Both the position numbers and the translations under genes were made by a program. From positions 1 to 29,900 of the forward strand of contig JBMSMQ010000010.1 in the NCBI GenBank assembly GCA_049421205.1: a DNA stretch of 29,900 nucleotides, in the 5' to 3' direction. The stretch is from JAFMIT01 sp049421205 (GTDB lineage: Bacteria; Actinomycetota; Actinomycetes; S36-B12; UBA5976). Positions within the stretch are counted from its first letter, which is position 1. Each line of letters starts with the position of its first letter. The notes under the pieces are model-generated. The model did no database searches and had not been told where the DNA came from. It worked only from the letters and a program-made list of their open reading frames with translations. Of the stretch, positions 29,714-29,900 are shown piece after piece.

Positions 29714-29900
29714 TGACTCTTCGCATTAAGACAATTGTTTTAGCACTTCTTTCAGTGTTGGTGATCACAGCCTGTTCCACGTCCACTCACGATGGGCATA
29801 TGGATATGGACGGAATTGATTTCTCGGTGTATGACCAGGATGCAATCATGTTTGCGCAAATGATGATTCCTCATCACGAACAAGCAGTTGAGATGGCAGA
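29713..29900 (+). CDS. DUF305-family lipoprotein (partial, runs off the window)
   Basis: The first 62 codons of a gene cut by the window end. A lipoprotein signal peptide (MTLRIKTIVLALL...) ends in the lipobox ITAC with Cys21 as the lipidation site. The mature part starts STSTHDGHMDMDG, a His/Met-rich stretch, then FAQMMIPHHEQAVEMA, the DUF305 signature with paired His. DUF305 proteins are extracytoplasmic and often linked with copper; the His/Met-rich segment suits metal binding. The start overlaps the right arm of a palindrome and has no Shine-Dalgarno. Confidence 0.88.
   Translation, partial: MTLRIKTIVLALLSVLVITACSTSTHDGHMDMDGIDFSVYDQDAIMFAQMMIPHHEQAVEMA

Noticed and set aside
1..29900. 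CRISPR arrays, insertion sequences, phage genes or toxin-antitoxin pairs
   Set aside because: No regularly spaced repeats, terminal inverted repeats with transposase, integrases or recognisable toxin genes were seen on either strand.

Overview
The window looks like a chromosomal segment of a low-to-moderate GC, streamlined actinobacterium. The evidence is a set of actinobacterial marker families (DUF3263, DUF3027, DUF2530, the mycobacterial-type SerC, a GroEL2-type chaperonin ending in MDF with no groES beside it, and a small CxxC protein reading GKPTWSGCGQH), very short intergenic spaces and modest GC. A freshwater planktonic lineage of the Nanopelagicales (acI) type would fit. That placement is an inference from style and gene content. 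I see no mobile elements, CRISPR arrays or phage genes.

Layout. (1) 1-1208: tRNA-Thr(UGU) and a tandem crcB pair for fluoride export on the minus strand, divergent from a DUF3263 gene. (2) 1240-4918: a cold-shock protein, a secreted chymotrypsin-like protease and groEL. groEL has two tandem CIRCE (HrcA) operators and a leader that can fold into a three-way junction. (3) 4928-16764: a starch/maltodextrin island. A secreted type I pullulanase (-) diverges from malE-malF-malG, an apparently cytoplasmic GH13 enzyme and a secreted alpha-amylase (+). A LacI-family-type operator sits in the divergent promoter region. The transporter ATPase is not in the window. Together these would cut starch or pullulan outside the cell, import maltodextrins and hydrolyse them inside. 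(4) 16776-21861: HAD hydrolase, cold-shock-domain protein, a 2-TM protein, DUF3027, DUF2530, an NCS2 purine permease, a 31-codon membrane ORF and serC; csp-DUF3027-serC is a familiar actinobacterial neighbourhood. (5) 21892-26688: pdxH, then a minus-strand unit of MFS permease, EamA permease, trmB and photolyase with overlapping or closely spaced genes. (6) 26751-29900: a tiny zinc-ribbon-like protein, a Pr6Pr membrane protein, an M13 metallopeptidase and the start of a DUF305 lipoprotein.

Two global patterns stand out. First, genes fall into two start classes. Some have clear Shine-Dalgarno sequences. Others lack one and instead have a TAnnnT -10-like hexamer exactly 6-8 nt before the start codon, which suggests leaderless mRNAs. 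Second, five of the six convergent gene pairs overlap at their 3' ends. Three of these share a single tetranucleotide (CTAG, CTAA or TTAA) that encodes both stop codons. The most unusual individual items are the complementary loss of pore phenylalanines in the two CrcB paralogs, the structured groEL leader, a Lys-rich Cys-pair module inserted in the amylase C-domain, and a near-perfect palindrome covering the putative promoter and start of the DUF305 gene.
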